Shown here in pieces: positions 55,565 through 64,000 of a stretch of 64,000 nucleotides of DNA (the stretch's first letter is position 1; each line of letters opens with the position of its first letter). Origin of the DNA: Humidesulfovibrio sp. Its GTDB lineage: Bacteria; Desulfobacterota; Desulfovibrionia; Desulfovibrionales; Desulfovibrionaceae. The stretch spans positions 48,992 to 112,991 of the forward strand of contig JARLHQ010000024.1 in the NCBI GenBank assembly GCA_031292175.1, written 5' to 3'. The position numbers and the translations under genes are program-made. The notes below the pieces were generated by a model. That model made no database searches. It was not told the DNA's origin and was given only the letters and a program-made list of their open reading frames with translations.

Positions 55565-58500
55565 CTAACTGGCCTGCCGCCATTTTTCCACATCGGCCCA
55601 GAACTCCGGGCAGGCGGCCACGCGATAGCGCTCGCCCAACTTGAGCGTGCACACGGCCTCGGGCAGGTGCAGGTCAAGCATGACGGGCACGCCGCCGGGG
55701 TGTCCGGCCAGCACGTTTTTCAGCGCGTCCAGGCGTTCCGGCTCGCAGTGTTCTTCGCGCGCGGGGATGCGCGCGGGCTCGAAGCACTGGGCGGCGCTCT
55801 GCGAAAGAAGCTTCACGGAGTCGGCGAGCATCTTCGATTCGCGCGGGCCTTCCTCCTCGCCGGGCTTGGTGCGCACGTCCACCTTGCCCTCGAAGATGAG
55901 CGGCTGGTCCTGGCCCAGGAGTTCGCGCGCCTCCAGGTAGACGTTGGAGAAGAGCGTGCACTCGCCGGTGCCGGTCAGATCCTCCAGCTGCAGGAAGGCC
56001 ATCTTGTCGCCTTTCTTGTTGATGTACTCGCGCAAGGAGGTGACGAGCGCGGCCACGCGCACCATGGTGCCGCCGGGCAATTCCTTGAGCTCGGCCAGAT
56101 TGTTCAGGCCCAGGCGGCGCAGCTCGTGCCGGTAGCGCAACAGCGGATGGCAGGAAAGAAAGAAGCCCAGCGCCTCTTTTTCCAGGCGCATCTTCTCTTC
56201 GTCGCCCCATTCGGGCACGTCCTCGTCGACAATGAGCGGGGCGGGGGCCTCACCGGCGGCGGTCTTTCCGCCGAGCATGTCGAGCATGGAGATCATGCCC
56301 TGGGCCTTTTCCTTGGCTTTTTTCTGGCCCATGGAGACGGCGCGCTCCAGCACGGCCATGAGTCCGGCGCGGGTTTTGCCCAGGGAGTCGAGCGCGCCCG
56401 CCTTGATGAGGGCTTCGAGGGTGCGCTTGTTGATCTTGCGCAGGTTCACGCGCTCGCAGAGGTCGTAGATGTCCTTGAAGGGGCCGTTTTCCTGGCGTTC
56501 GGCCACGATGTCGCCCACGGCGTCCTCGCCCACGCCCTTGATGCCCGCCAGGCCGAAGACGACCTTGTTGTCGATGACGCAGAAGCGGCTTTCGCTCACG
56601 TTCACGTCGGGCGGCACGACGGGGATCTGCATTTCACGGCAGGCATTGATGTAGGTGAACACCTTGTCGGTGTTCGTGAGTTCCGAGCTGATGAGCGCGG
56701 CCATGAACTCGTGCGGGAAGTGGGCCTTCAGAAACGCGGTGTAGTAGGAGATGAGCGCGTAGGCCGCGGAGTGGGACTTGTTGAAGCCGTACTCCGCGAA
56801 TTTCTCCATGAGGTCGAAGATTTCCTGCGCCGTGGCCTCGGCGATCGTGTTCTCGCGCGCGCCGGCCATGAACTTTTGGCGCTCCTTGGCCATTTCCTCG
56901 GCCTTCTTCTTACCCATGGCCCGCCGCAGCAGGTCCGCGCCGCCCAGCGTGTAGTTGGCGATGACCCGGGCGCAGCTCATGACCTGCTCCTGGTACACAA
57001 TGACGCCGTACGTGGGCTTGAGGGTCTCCTCCAGGGACGGGTGCGGGTAGGAGACCTCAATCTGGCCGTGCTTGCGTTTGATGAACTCGTCGACCATGCC
57101 GGAGCCCAGCGGACCGGGCCGGTAGAGTGCGAGCATGGCGATGATGTCCTCGAAGCAGGTGGGCTTGAGCATGCGCAGGTACTTGCGCATGCCGGAGCTT
57201 TCCACCTGGAAGATGCCGTCGGTGTCGCCGGAGCAGAAAATTTCGTAGGTGGCCGGGTCGTCCAGGGTCAGGCCGTCCAGGTTGGGCGGGGTCTTGCCGC
57301 CACGCCGGATGATGTCGAGCGCGTCCTCGACCACGGTCATGGTGCGCAGGCCCAGGAAGTCGAACTTGATGAGGCCGACCTTCTCCACGAACTTCATGTC
57401 GTACTGGGTGACTATTTCACCCTCCTTCCCCTTATATAATGGAAGGTAGTCGAGCATGGGCCGGTCGGAGATGACGATGCCCGCCGCGTGGGTGGAGGCG
57501 TGGCGCGAGAGGCCCTCCAGCCTCTTGGACACGTCGATGAGCTTCTCGATCAGCGGATTGCCCACGGTCATGGCCATGAGCTCCGGCTCCTTTTCCAGCG
57601 CCTTGTCCAGGGTCATCTTCATTTCTTCGGGGATGAGCTTGGCGATGCGGTCGGTGTCCGCGAAGCTCATGCCGAGCGCGCGGCCCACGTCGCGCACGGC
57701 CGCCTTGGCCTTCATGGTGCCGAAGGTGGTGATCTGGGCCACGTGGTCACGGCCGTACTTGCCCGCCACGTAAGCCACCACCTCGAGGCGGCGGCGTTCG
57801 CAGAAGTCCACGTCGATATCCGGCATGCTGATGCGCTCGATGTTCAGGAAGCGCTCGAACAAGAGATCGTAGGGCAGGGGATCCAGGTTGGTGATCTTGA
57901 GCGCCCAGGCCACCAGCGAGCCCGCGGCCGAGCCGCGGCCGGGGCCGACCGGGATGCGCTGGTCCTTGGCCCAGTTGATGAAGTCCTGCACGATGAGGAA
58001 GTAGGCCGGGAAGCCCATTTCCTTGATGACGCCGATTTCGTAGTCGAGGCGCGCCCAGTAGTCCTTTTCGTCCACCTCGTAGGTGATGGCCTTGAGCCGC
58101 CGTTTGAGGCCCTCGCGGGCCATGTTCTCGAATTCGGCCTCGATGCTCCTGCCCTCGGGCAGTTCGTAGACCGGGAAGTGGTGCTTGCCCAGTTCGATTT
58201 CGACATTGCACTGCTCGGCGATCTTGAGCGTGTTGCTGATGGCCTCCGGGCAGTGGGCAAAGGCGGCCTCCATTTCCTCCATGGTCTTGAAATAGAGTGA
58301 GGTGGTGTCCATGCGCATGCGGTCCTTGTCCAGAACCGTGCGCTGCGTGCCGATGCACAGCAGGATGTCGTGGGCCTCGGCGTCCGACTGCGTAAGGTAG
58401 TGGCAGTCGTTGGTCGCCACCAGGGGCAGCTTCGTCTCAGCGGCCACCTGCAGCAGCATCTCGTTGGCGCGGGTCTGATCGGAGATGCCGTTCTCCTGCA

Positions 58501-59023
58501 TCTCCAGATAGAAGCGGTCCGGGAAGATCTCCGCATACTCGCGCGCCATGGCGATGCCGGAGTCCAGCCCCTTGGAGAGGAGCGTGCGGTTCACCTCGCC
58601 TGCGAGGCAGGCGGACAGGGCAATGAGGCCCTCGGAATATTGGCGCAGCAGGTTCTTGTCCACCCGGGGCTTGTAGTGGAAGCCGGTCAGGTAGCCTTCG
58701 CTGACGAGTTTGATGAGGTTCTGGTAGCCCTGGCGGTTTTGGGCCAGAAGCACCAGATGGTAGGCGGCCTGCCGGGAGCTTGTGGCGCTTTTCTGGGTGC
58801 GGTCGCCGGGGGCCACGTAGACCTCGCAGCCGATGATGGGCTTGATGCCGGTGTCGAGCGCCTTTTGGCGGAACACGAGCGCGCCGTGCATGTTGCCGTG
58901 GTCGGTCAGGGCTATGGCGGGCATGCCGAGGTCTTTGGCGCGGGAGCAGAGATCCTTGATGCGGATGGCTCCGTCGAGCAGGCTGTATTCGCTATGGCAG
59001 TGCAAATGCACGAAATCTGACAT
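55565..59023 (-). CDS. dnaE: DNA polymerase III alpha subunit
   Basis: 1152 residues, the replicative polymerase. The N-terminal PHP domain starts FVHLHCHSEYSLLDGAI. The palm contains VGPGRGSAAGSLVAW and the catalytic pair in PDIDVDF (Asp402, Asp404). Fingers, helix-hairpin-helix (about 830) and OB-fold (about 990) follow: YINKKGDKMAFLQLEDLTG and VYLEARELLG. AAGGGGA lies upstream of the ATG at MSDFVHLH. Proofreading (dnaQ) is encoded elsewhere. Confidence 0.97.
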   Translation of the reverse strand: MSDFVHLHCHSEYSLLDGAIRIKDLCSRAKDLGMPAIALTDHGNMHGALVFRQKALDTGIKPIIGCEVYVAPGDRTQKSATSSRQAAYHLVLLAQNRQGYQNLIKLVSEGYLTGFHYKPRVDKNLLRQYSEGLIALSACLAGEVNRTLLSKGLDSGIAMAREYAEIFPDRFYLEMQENGISDQTRANEMLLQVAAETKLPLVATNDCHYLTQSDAEAHDILLCIGTQRTVLDKDRMRMDTTSLYFKTMEEMEAAFAHCPEAISNTLKIAEQCNVEIELGKHHFPVYELPEGRSIEAEFENMAREGLKRRLKAITYEVDEKDYWARLDYEIGVIKEMGFPAYFLIVQDFINWAKDQRIPVGPGRGSAAGSLVAWALKITNLDPLPYDLLFERFLNIERISMPDIDVDFCERRRLEVVAYVAGKYGRDHVAQITTFGTMKAKAAVRDVGRALGMSFADTDRIAKLIPEEMKMTLDKALEKEPELMAMTVGNPLIEKLIDVSKRLEGLSRHASTHAAGIVISDRPMLDYLPLYKGKEGEIVTQYDMKFVEKVGLIKFDFLGLRTMTVVEDALDIIRRGGKTPPNLDGLTLDDPATYEIFCSGDTDGIFQVESSGMRKYLRMLKPTCFEDIIAMLALYRPGPLGSGMVDEFIKRKHGQIEVSYPHPSLEETLKPTYGVIVYQEQVMSCARVIANYTLGGADLLRRAMGKKKAEEMAKERQKFMAGARENTIAEATAQEIFDLMEKFAEYGFNKSHSAAYALISYYTAFLKAHFPHEFMAALISSELTNTDKVFTYINACREMQIPVVPPDVNVSESRFCVIDNKVVFGLAGIKGVGEDAVGDIVAERQENGPFKDIYDLCERVNLRKINKRTLEALIKAGALDSLGKTRAGLMAVLERAVSMGQKKAKEKAQGMISMLDMLGGKTAAGEAPAPLIVDEDVPEWGDEEKMRLEKEALGFFLSCHPLLRYRHELRRLGLNNLAELKELPGGTMVRVAALVTSLREYINKKGDKMAFLQLEDLTGTGECTLFSNVYLEARELLGQDQPLIFEGKVDVRTKPGEEEGPRESKMLADSVKLLSQSAAQCFEPARIPAREEHCEPERLDALKNVLAGHPGGVPVMLDLHLPEAVCTLKLGERYRVAACPEFWADVEKWRQAS

Positions 59024-59162
59024 GGAGCATCCCCTTTGCGACTGGTGGCGCGTTTGTGTATACACCACGAGGCTCAGCTTGGAAACGTTCTGGCTGATCG
59101 AAAAATAAGACGTGTAAAATCATACTGCTGCGTCAAATCGGCGCTGGTTTCGGAGCCCTGCA

Positions 59163-59906
59163 ATGGTCGAGCGCATGAAGCGCAAACTTTCGCGTCTGTC
59201 CGCCGTGTTGCCGGTGCTGGTGGGCGCGGCGGCGGTTTCGCTGCTGCTCGCGTTTTTGGCTTGGCTGGCGGAGCCCTACCTGCCGCGCGCGTTTGTGGAC
59301 TTCGTGCGCGAGCTGGTGCGCGAGGACTTCGGGACTCAGCGCCAGGCTCTAAAGGCCTGGTTCGAGTCGTGGGGCGCGGTCTCGGCTTGGGTGTTTCTGG
59401 GCGTGCAGTTTCTGCAGGTGGTGGTGGCGCCCATTCCCGGCCAGTTCGTGGGCCTGCTCGGCGGCTTCGTGTTCGGCTTCTGGCGCGGGCTGTTGCTGAA
59501 CGTGGTGGGCAACGCCGTTGGTTCGCTGGCGGCCATGCTGCTCACGCGGGTCTTCGGCGAGCGCGTCATGCGGCCCTTTGTGCCCGTGCATCTGCAGGAG
59601 CGCTTTGACGCCACCATCCATCGTGGCGGGCTGGCCAATTTTTTCATGCTCTTCCTCTTGCCCGGCACCCCCAAGGACGCCATCTGCTTCATGGCCGGCG
59701 TGACGCGCCTGCCCATTTGGAAGCTCATGCTGGCCAGTACCCTGGGGCGTCTGCCCGGGCTTGTCGTGCTCACCTTTGCCGGTGCGGCGGCGGACGCCGA
59801 CCTGTTTACCGTGAAGCTGGTGTTTGGCGCGGCCCTCGCCCTCGCCCTCTTGGTGTGGCTGTTCGACGAGGAGATCAAGGAACGGTTGGGCAAATTTTCC
59901 GGCTAG
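59163..59906 (+). CDS. VTT/DedA-like membrane protein (TVP38/TMEM64 family)
   Basis: 247 residues with about six membrane helices. Family markers are the re-entrant loop QVVVAPIPGQFVGLLGGFVFGFWRG and the later LLPGTPKDAICFMAGVTRLP. Members scramble or flip polyprenyl or phospholipids. GGAG lies 7 nt before the first ATG; an internal ATG (MKRKLS) is possible. It is divergent from dnaE. Confidence 0.88.
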   Translation: MVERMKRKLSRLSAVLPVLVGAAAVSLLLAFLAWLAEPYLPRAFVDFVRELVREDFGTQRQALKAWFESWGAVSAWVFLGVQFLQVVVAPIPGQFVGLLGGFVFGFWRGLLLNVVGNAVGSLAAMLLTRVFGERVMRPFVPVHLQERFDATIHRGGLANFFMLFLLPGTPKDAICFMAGVTRLPIWKLMLASTLGRLPGLVVLTFAGAAADADLFTVKLVFGAALALALLVWLFDEEIKERLGKFSG

Positions 59907-60012
59907 TCGCGCGGTTGCGCTGGTGCGGTCGCCTGGTGTATCAGGAGTCAGGCGGTCGGCCTGCCGTGGCTGGCCCTTGCGGTTTTCCCCCCTTGGCTCC
60001 AAGGAGTCTTCC

Positions 60013-60717
60013 ATGCGCAAAGTCTTGTTGGCGGTGTCGGCCTTCCTCATGCTCGGTGCTCTCGCCGGGTGCTACGGTGCGCACAGCGCCGCGGAAACCA
60101 ATCCCGCGCACTACGAGCAGGGGCTGGTGGACAAGGCTGCGGCCACGGTGCGCGGCATGCGCTCCGACCCGGCCTTCCGGAACATCGAGGTCTACCTGCG
60201 CCACGCTCGCGGCGTGCTCATCCTGCCCAGCGTCATCAAGGCCGGGCTCATCTACGGCGGTCAGGGCGGCAACGGAGTGCTGCTCTCGCGCGAAGCCGAC
60301 GGCTCCTGGTCCTCCCCCGCCTTCTACACCCTGGGCGGCGGCAGCATCGGCCTGCAGATCGGCGTGCAGGAAGCGGCCATCGTGCTGGTATTCATGAACG
60401 ACAAGTCCTTCCGGGCCGCCATCGACACCGGTCTGACCCTGGGCGCGGACGCTACCGTCGCCGCGGGCACCGAAGGGCTCACCGGTGAGGTGGCCAGCAC
60501 CCATGCGTTCAAGGACGTGTATTATTTCGCCGACGTGGACGGCCTGTTCGCGGGCGCTTCACTCGAAGGCGGCGTTATCCATGTGCGCGAGGGCATGAAC
60601 AGAACCTTCTACGGCCGCCTCCTCTCGCCCCGCGAGATCGTGCTGGAGCGCAAGGTGGACGCGCCTGCGGCGCGCCCCTTGAAGGAGGCTCTCACCGTCC
60701 AGGCCAGGGCCAAGTAA
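60013..60717 (+). CDS. SYLF-domain lipoprotein (YSC84-like)
   Basis: 234 residues. Lipoprotein signal with lipobox LGALAGC (Cys at about 19). The rest is a SYLF/Ysc84 lipid-binding domain: ARGVLILPSVIKAGLIYGGQGGNGVLL, SWSSPAFYTLGGGSIGLQIGVQ and VYYFADVDGLFAGASLEGGVI. Family members bind phosphoinositides or membranes; the bacterial role is unknown. AAGGAG precedes the ATG. The next gene starts right after its stop codon. Confidence 0.88.
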   Translation: MRKVLLAVSAFLMLGALAGCYGAHSAAETNPAHYEQGLVDKAAATVRGMRSDPAFRNIEVYLRHARGVLILPSVIKAGLIYGGQGGNGVLLSREADGSWSSPAFYTLGGGSIGLQIGVQEAAIVLVFMNDKSFRAAIDTGLTLGADATVAAGTEGLTGEVASTHAFKDVYYFADVDGLFAGASLEGGVIHVREGMNRTFYGRLLSPREIVLERKVDAPAARPLKEALTVQARAK

Positions 60718-62139
60718 ATGCGCGGCGGCACTGGCGGCTGGCGGCGCGGATTCTTCCGGGCCCTGGCCGCCGCCTCTCTGGCGGCGGGTCTGCTTGGCTG
60801 CGCGGTCAAGGCGCCCGCCCCGCCGCCGCCCCCGCCGCCAAAACCGACGGAGGTGCGCGACGTTTTGACCCTGCCGCAGGACGTCGCGGCCTACTTCACC
60901 CCTGCAACTTTGGACGCGCCGTTCCTCTCGCCCCAGGCGCAGGAGCGTTTTGCCGCGCATTTGCGTGAGCGGCACTTCGCACCCTGGCACAGAACCCACC
61001 CCGCCCACTCCAGGGCCGACGCGCTCTGGGGCCTGGCTGAGCTGCAGCGGGACCGCTACTACGGCGAGAACCTGCGCCCGCTCGGTCCCGGCTTCCGCGC
61101 GGAGATGGAGGCCCTCGTCCGAGCCGACAGCTATCCCAACACCCTGCGCCCGGCCATCGCCACGGCCAACACGAGCCTGCGCGTGCTGCCCACTGTGCGC
61201 CCTGGCTTCCTCAAGCCTTCGCTGCCTGGCGAGGGCTACCCCTTCGACCACTGGCAGAACTCCGGCCTGCTCGCGGGAACTCCGCTTTTGGTGACGCAGA
61301 CCAGCGCCGACGGGGCCTGGGTGCTGGTGGAGGGCCGCGTGGCCGCGGGCTGGGTGCCCGTGGCCGACATCGCCTTTGTGGACGAGGCCTTCATAAGCCA
61401 GTGGGAGGCCCTGCCCCTGGCCGCAGTCACCCGCGAGGGCGCGGGCATCACGGCGCGCTTCGGCGAGGACGGGGGCGAACCCGTGTATCTCTTCGCCGGG
61501 CGCATCGGCACGCTGCTGCCGCTGTCCGAGGCGGACCGGGAAGGCGTTACCGTGCTGGTTCCGGCGCGCGACGCCTCCGGTCGGGCGGTCATCCTGGCCG
61601 CGCGTCTGTCCGCGGACGAGGCCGCGCCCATGCCGCTGGCCCCCACGCCGCGCAATTTCGCCCGCTTGGCGGACCAGCTCATGGGCCAGCCCTATGGTTG
61701 GGGCGGTTTTCTGGGCAATCGCGACTGCTCGGCGCTCCTGCTGGATCTCTACGCGCCCTTCGGCATTTTTCTGCCGCGCAATTCCAGCCAGCAGTCCCAG
61801 CAGGGCCAGTGGCTCCCCTGGACGGGGCTGGACCCGAAGGCGAAGGAAGCCGAGCTGCTCGAACGCGGCGCGCCTCTCTTGACGCTGCTGCACAAACCTG
61901 GGCACATCATGCTTTACCTGGGGCAACGCGATGGCCGGGCCGTGATTCTGCACGACCTTTGGGGCCTGCGCACCCTGGACGGGAAGGGCGCGGCGGGCCG
62001 CTTCGTGGTGGGCCGCGTGGCCATCACCACCCTGAATCCCGGCGCGGAGCTGCCTGAAGTGTCGCGCTCCGGGCTGCTCTTGCCCCTGCTGGACGGCATG
62101 ACCCTGGTGGCCCCGGAGCAGGGCAAGCGGACCGACTGA
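60718..62139 (+). CDS. NlpC/P60 peptidoglycan endopeptidase lipoprotein
   Basis: 473 residues. A lipoprotein signal (SLAAGLLGC) leads to a run of nine prolines. Two SH3-like domains (about 130-330) are followed by a C-terminal NlpC/P60 domain: QPYGWGGFLGNRDCSALLLD with the catalytic Cys, PGHIMLYLG with the catalytic His, and VILHDLW. The layout matches a Desulfovibrio vulgaris gamma-D-glutamyl-diamino acid endopeptidase of known structure. It would cut stem peptides in cell-wall turnover. Its ATG abuts the stop of the SYLF gene with no gap. Confidence 0.88.
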   Translation: MRGGTGGWRRGFFRALAAASLAAGLLGCAVKAPAPPPPPPPKPTEVRDVLTLPQDVAAYFTPATLDAPFLSPQAQERFAAHLRERHFAPWHRTHPAHSRADALWGLAELQRDRYYGENLRPLGPGFRAEMEALVRADSYPNTLRPAIATANTSLRVLPTVRPGFLKPSLPGEGYPFDHWQNSGLLAGTPLLVTQTSADGAWVLVEGRVAAGWVPVADIAFVDEAFISQWEALPLAAVTREGAGITARFGEDGGEPVYLFAGRIGTLLPLSEADREGVTVLVPARDASGRAVILAARLSADEAAPMPLAPTPRNFARLADQLMGQPYGWGGFLGNRDCSALLLDLYAPFGIFLPRNSSQQSQQGQWLPWTGLDPKAKEAELLERGAPLLTLLHKPGHIMLYLGQRDGRAVILHDLWGLRTLDGKGAAGRFVVGRVAITTLNPGAELPEVSRSGLLLPLLDGMTLVAPEQGKRTD

Positions 62140-62191
62140 ACCGGCTCCCCCGTCCGGTCAGGCGCTCCTAATAATAGAGAACGGAGACTCC

Positions 62192-63325
62192 ATGCCCATA
62201 AGCGGCACCCCCATGAACTTCGCCTTTGCCGGGGCAGGCCCTGCGCGCGGCAATGGCCGCAGCGTGGCGATCATCGGCGCGGGGCCATCTGGATTGGCTG
62301 CGGCGGGGTTCCTGTCCTGCCTGGGCTATCAGGTGGACGTGTACGACAAGCTGCCCAAGCCCGGCGGGCTCATGGTTTTCGGCATCCCGGCGGAGCGCAT
62401 TCCGGCCGAGCGCATTGCGCAGGGGGTGGCGACCCTGGCGAACCGCTACGGCGTACGTTTCCATCCGGGCACCAAGGTCTGCGACCGCAGGCAGACCGAT
62501 GACACCGGCGACGAGCTCTCCACCCGCTGCATCGATTTGGACGAGCTGGTGCGCGGGCACGACGCCGTGATGCTCTGCACCGGATCCTGGAAGCCGCGCA
62601 CCCTGAACATCCCCGGCGAGGACCTGCGCGGGGTGTACACCGGCCTGGCCTTCCTCTTTCCCATCCGCGCCGCCCAGTATGACAAGAGCCGCATGCGCGA
62701 GATCGACGTTGCGAACAAGAACGTGGTGGTCGTGGGCGCGGGGTTCTCGGCCATCGACGTGGCCCACGGAGCGCTGGGCCAGGGCGCGGCGCGCGTCAGC
62801 CTGGTGTACCGGCGCACCCGGCGCGAGGCTCCCTGCGGCAGCCACGAGATCGAGCAGTTTGAGGCCGCAGGCGGCCACTGGCTGGAACTTGTCACGCCCA
62901 TCCGCGTGTTGGACGGTGAAGGTGAGAACCTGGGGCGCGTTGCGGGCATCGAATGCATCCAATGCCACCTGGGCGAGCCGGACGAGGACGGCCGCCGGAG
63001 CGCGGTGCCTGATTCCTGCGCCAAGGTGGTGCTTCCCGCGGACATCGTCGTCACGGCCATCGGCGAGACCGCCGCGCCGCCCTTTGCGGAGCGCCTGGGG
63101 CTGGAGTCCGTGCGCAAGAACGAGATCCATTGGCTGCAGATGACCAAGCTGGATGGGGTGTTCGTGGCGGGCGACGCCCTCACCGGTCCGAGCAAGATCG
63201 GCAAGGCCGTGTACAGCGGCCTGCGCGCGGCCCAGTCGCTGTCCCGTTGGCTCACCTTGCGCGCCATGAGCCGCGAGCTGGAGTACCGCGAAGACGCGCC
63301 CATCAGCCGGGAAGACCTGCGCTAG
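62192..63325 (+). CDS. GltD-like FAD/NAD(P)H oxidoreductase
   Basis: 377 residues, the FAD/NAD(P) part of the glutamate synthase small-subunit type. FAD-binding GAGPSGLAAAGFLSCLGYQVDVYDKL, flavin motif PKPGGLMVFGIP, NAD(P)-binding VVVVGAGFSAIDVAHGAL and the late GDALTGPSKIGKAVYSG are present. The N-terminal cysteine-rich Fe-S domain of GltD is absent. ACGGAG precedes the ATG. A four-cluster ferredoxin follows 15 nt downstream, and that protein probably supplies the missing Fe-S clusters. Confidence 0.88.
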   Translation: MPISGTPMNFAFAGAGPARGNGRSVAIIGAGPSGLAAAGFLSCLGYQVDVYDKLPKPGGLMVFGIPAERIPAERIAQGVATLANRYGVRFHPGTKVCDRRQTDDTGDELSTRCIDLDELVRGHDAVMLCTGSWKPRTLNIPGEDLRGVYTGLAFLFPIRAAQYDKSRMREIDVANKNVVVVGAGFSAIDVAHGALGQGAARVSLVYRRTRREAPCGSHEIEQFEAAGGHWLELVTPIRVLDGEGENLGRVAGIECIQCHLGEPDEDGRRSAVPDSCAKVVLPADIVVTAIGETAAPPFAERLGLESVRKNEIHWLQMTKLDGVFVAGDALTGPSKIGKAVYSGLRAAQSLSRWLTLRAMSRELEYREDAPISREDLR

Positions 63326-63340
63326 GGCCGGGGGGGGCAC

Positions 63341-63865
63341 ATGTCTGCCGACGAGAAGATCCTGTTCATCGACTACTCGCGCTGCATCGGCTGCGAGTCT
63401 TGCGAGTCCGCCTGCCGTTTCGTGCATGGGCAGCCGCGCATCAATATGACGCGCACGGTTGGGGGCATCATGGCCCCGGTGTACTGCCGCCACTGCGAGT
63501 CCGCCTCCTGCGTGAAGGGCTGCACGCGCGGGGCGCTCATGAAGGCCGCCGATGGCATGGTGCTCCTGAACCCGGTGCTCTGTGCCGGATGCGAGACCAA
63601 GAACTGCATCCTGGCCTGTCCGTTCGGGGGCATCTTCTGTACCGGACTCGACGACGCCGTGGCCAAGTGCGACCTCTGCCAGCATCGGCGGGCCATGGGC
63701 ATGGCCCCGGCCTGCGTGGAGATATGCCCCTGCGGAGCCATGCACTACGTCACCCGCCAGGAGTCGCTGGCGCTGCAGACGGCGGAGTACGAGGCGGCGC
63801 ACCGGAAGGTGATGGAGCACGTGCGGCCGGTGCTAAGCCCTTCGCCGCGCAAGGAACGGGGCTAG
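63341..63865 (+). CDS. Ferredoxin with four [4Fe-4S] clusters (DmsB/HycB type)
   Basis: 174 residues. Sixteen cysteines in four motifs: CIGCESCESAC, CRHCESASCVKGC, CAGCETKNCILAC and CDLCQHR followed by CVEIC. It has no signal peptide, so it is cytosolic. It is likely the electron-transfer partner of the preceding oxidoreductase. GGGGGGGG lies just upstream of the ATG. The stop codon TAG lies inside GCTAGA, directly at the end of an IS481-family element, so native sequence downstream has been displaced by the insertion. Confidence 0.9.
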   Translation: MSADEKILFIDYSRCIGCESCESACRFVHGQPRINMTRTVGGIMAPVYCRHCESASCVKGCTRGALMKAADGMVLLNPVLCAGCETKNCILACPFGGIFCTGLDDAVAKCDLCQHRRAMGMAPACVEICPCGAMHYVTRQESLALQTAEYEAAHRKVMEHVRPVLSPSPRKERG

Positions 63866-63866
63866 A
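63861..63866. repeat. Candidate IS481 target-site duplication (GCTAGA)
   Basis: The six bases GCTAGA fit the NCTAGN target known for IS481 and lie directly before TGTGGAG, which fits a terminal TGT of the element. The other copy should lie outside the window. Confidence 0.6.
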
Positions 63867-64000
63867 TGTGGAGTTGCAAGACGTTGTTCACAACCTCACC
63901 GACTCGGCTGATGGGCGGTTTGTTTTGTAACGCAGAGTGATTTCTGTAGAAGTTGTATTCGTGGAGCCAGCGTGGCAACTCGCTGGCTCTTTCGTTTGAG
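63862..64000 (-). mobile_element. C-terminus of IS481-family transposase (partial, right edge)
   Basis: Forty-five minus-strand codons, running off the right edge, read ERASELPRWLHEYNFYRNHS then ALQNKPPISRVGEVVNNVLQ. This is the end of the DDE integrase core in IS481-type transposases (usual form R-A-x-x-L-P-x-W-L-x-x-Y-N-x-x-R-x-H-S-A-L, then P-P-I-S-R). The stop TAG at 63864-63862 lies in the duplicated CTAG, outside the probable element end (TGT at 63867). A stem (GAGCCAGCG/CGCTGGCTC, 63964-63989) is within the coding part. The catalytic DDE residues are outside the window. Confidence 0.8.

Noticed and set aside
63964..63993. Hairpin followed by TTTCGTTT near the right edge, as a terminator of the ferredoxin gene
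   Set aside because: It lies inside the transposase coding sequence of the inserted element, so it is not native to the ferredoxin operon.

Overview
The window is high-GC DNA from a Gram-negative bacterium, most likely a sulfate-reducing member of the Desulfovibrionaceae or a close relative (inference). The evidence is an LPS gene (lpxK), an eight-haem c-type cytochrome fused to a bd-type membrane module, a four-cluster ferredoxin, a hemerythrin remnant, an NlpC/P60 lipoprotein resembling a Desulfovibrio enzyme of known structure, and homologues of the Helicobacter/Campylobacter helical-shape peptidases, which would suit a curved cell. It is mostly a chromosomal housekeeping region of short operons separated by strong rho-independent terminators. 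There is no rRNA, tRNA, CRISPR array or intact prophage that I could recognise.

Layout. 1-6.4 kb: a partial PilM-like gene, cheV, topA, and an Ivy-type lysozyme-inhibitor lipoprotein. 6.4-13.6 kb: an Lrp-type regulator with alanine dehydrogenase, a MerR-like regulator, htpG, a small monooxygenase, an Old Yellow Enzyme and a Bax-inhibitor-1 protein. 13.6-19.4 kb: lpxK, rnr and an O-acyltransferase. 19.7-24 kb: a hemerythrin remnant, groESL, an exported protein and a NarL-type regulator. 24.5-30.9 kb: one long minus-strand run, purB-pyrE-csd6-like-membrane protein-csd4-like, with an FmdB zinc ribbon and a 38-residue basic protein upstream of it. 31-38.4 kb: an unknown protein, a PilZ protein, purM, a HisKA_2 kinase, a LUD protein and amtB. 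38.7-45.8 kb: an MFS carrier, UspA, a cysteine desulfidase divergent from a PP-loop sulfurtransferase-like ATPase, radA and fabD. 45.8-47.7 kb: a scar with a 5'-truncated class D beta-lactamase and a phage-like small gene in AT-rich DNA. 47.8-55.5 kb: eno, coaX, the bd/multihaem cytochrome pair and a FUSC protein. 55.5-63.9 kb: dnaE, a VTT membrane protein, two lipoproteins and a GltD-like oxidoreductase plus ferredoxin. The right edge enters an IS481-family element.

How genes work together. The most interesting set is the peptidoglycan-trimming operon at 24.6-28.3 kb. A YkuD/NTF2 protein (Csd6/Pgp2 type) and an M99 carboxypeptidase (Csd4/Pgp1 type) flank an undescribed single-pass membrane protein and sit behind purB-pyrE, with three of the joins overlapping. 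The second is a two-gene quinol:cytochrome module in which a CydA-like membrane domain is fused to eight c-haem motifs, next to a second CydA-like subunit and without a recognisable CydB. The third is the cysteine desulfidase/PP-loop pair, which could couple sulfide release to tRNA thiolation. The right-hand IS481 element appears to have inserted exactly in the CTAG that forms the ferredoxin stop codon.
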